Below, in pieces: positions 4,779-5,066 of a DNA stretch of 5,066 bases (its first letter is position 1; each line of letters opens with the position of its first letter). Below the pieces are notes generated by a model. It saw nothing but the letters and a program-made list of their open reading frames with translations. It was not told the DNA's origin and searched no databases. Made by a program: the position numbers and the translations under genes. The stretch is taken from assembly GCA_963205285.1 (NCBI GenBank), contig CAUJJQ010000069.1:1-5066 (forward strand). The letters run 5' to 3'. Source of the stretch: Pseudomonadota bacterium. Its GTDB lineage: Bacteria; Pseudomonadota; Alphaproteobacteria; Sphingomonadales; Sphingomonadaceae.

Positions 4779-5066
4779 CTACGCCCGCCCCAAATCACCT
4801 TTGCCGACTGTGCCGCTGGCTAGTTCGAGCATTTTGTCGAGGCTGTTTTTGGCGGCAAGGCGCAATTCCTCCGCCATCTCGATCCGTGGTTCCAGATCGC
4901 GCAGCGCCAAATATAGTTTTTCGACCGTATTGAGCGCCATATAGGGACAGATGTTGCAGTTGCAGTTGCCATCCGCCCCCGGCGCGCCGATGAAATGCTT
5001 GGCCGGCATCGCCTTTTGCATCTGGTGGATGATGTGCGGTTCGGTGGCGACAATCAGCGTGTCGCC
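4779..5066 (-). CDS. nadA: Quinolinate synthase A, C-terminal part; 5' end outside window
   Basis: NadA condenses iminoaspartate with dihydroxyacetone phosphate to quinolinate in de novo NAD synthesis, using a cytoplasmic [4Fe-4S] cluster. The window holds the last 95 codons plus the TAG stop. They begin GDTLIVATEPHIIHQM, the family's Thr-Glu segment, then KHFIGAPGADGNCNCNICPY followed by MALNTVEKLYLALRDLEPRIEM and the usual EELRLAAKNSLDKMLEL ending. The last Cys of the CNCNIC group (codon at 4949-4947) aligns with the third cluster ligand of the family; the other two ligands are upstream of the window. The reading frame is open to the window edge. The frame is confirmed by conserved sequence on both sides of the first internal Met (5021), which is not the start. 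A small GCAAT/ATTGC hairpin follows at 4756-4768, but there is no clear terminator. Confidence 0.95.
   Translation of the reverse strand, partial: GDTLIVATEPHIIHQMQKAMPAKHFIGAPGADGNCNCNICPYMALNTVEKLYLALRDLEPRIEMAEELRLAAKNSLDKMLELASGTVGKGDLGRA

Overview
The window looks like a stretch of chromosome from an alphaproteobacterium, most likely a sphingomonad (Sphingomonas/Sphingopyxis-like). This is inferred from the moderately high GC with GC-ending codons, the sphingomonad-style TonB-dependent receptor (an IVTARRREESLIDVPIAVSAFSGEQL-type N-terminus, given here only as a type), its pairing with a divergent TetR regulator, and the amino-acid style of the RF3 and NadA fragments. No 16S or other marker is present, so genus is not resolved.

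Layout, left to right. (1) 1-681, + strand: the last 226 residues of peptide chain release factor 3 (prfC), cut by the window edge. (2) 682-770: a short convergent intergenic gap holding a perfect 17-bp-stem hairpin that can terminate both flanking genes, then a run of ten C. (3) 771-3125, - strand: a complete 784-residue TonB-dependent outer-membrane receptor with signal peptide, TonB box, plug and a barrel ending in Phe. (4) 3126-3244: the divergent control region, with a 9-bp inverted repeat (likely operator) and a second 8-bp inverted repeat in the receptor leader. (5) 3245-3946, + strand: a TetR/AcrR-family regulator. (6) 3947-4778: 832 bp with no convincing protein gene. Its left part looks like a small RNA gene on the - strand (perfect TATAAT, three stem-loops, terminator with a U-tract running into the tetR stop codon). 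Its right end carries two convergent DnaA-box-like 9-mers around an 8-bp palindrome. (7) 4779-5066, - strand: the C-terminal 95 residues of quinolinate synthase (nadA), cut by the window edge.

How the parts work together: prfC and nadA are housekeeping genes flanking an accessory-type uptake module. The receptor and the TetR regulator are divergently transcribed from one control region, so the simplest reading is that the regulator represses the receptor, and probably itself, until a ligand related to the imported substrate appears. The substrate cannot be told from the sequence because no catabolic gene lies in the window. The most unusual material is the non-coding stretch between tetR and nadA.
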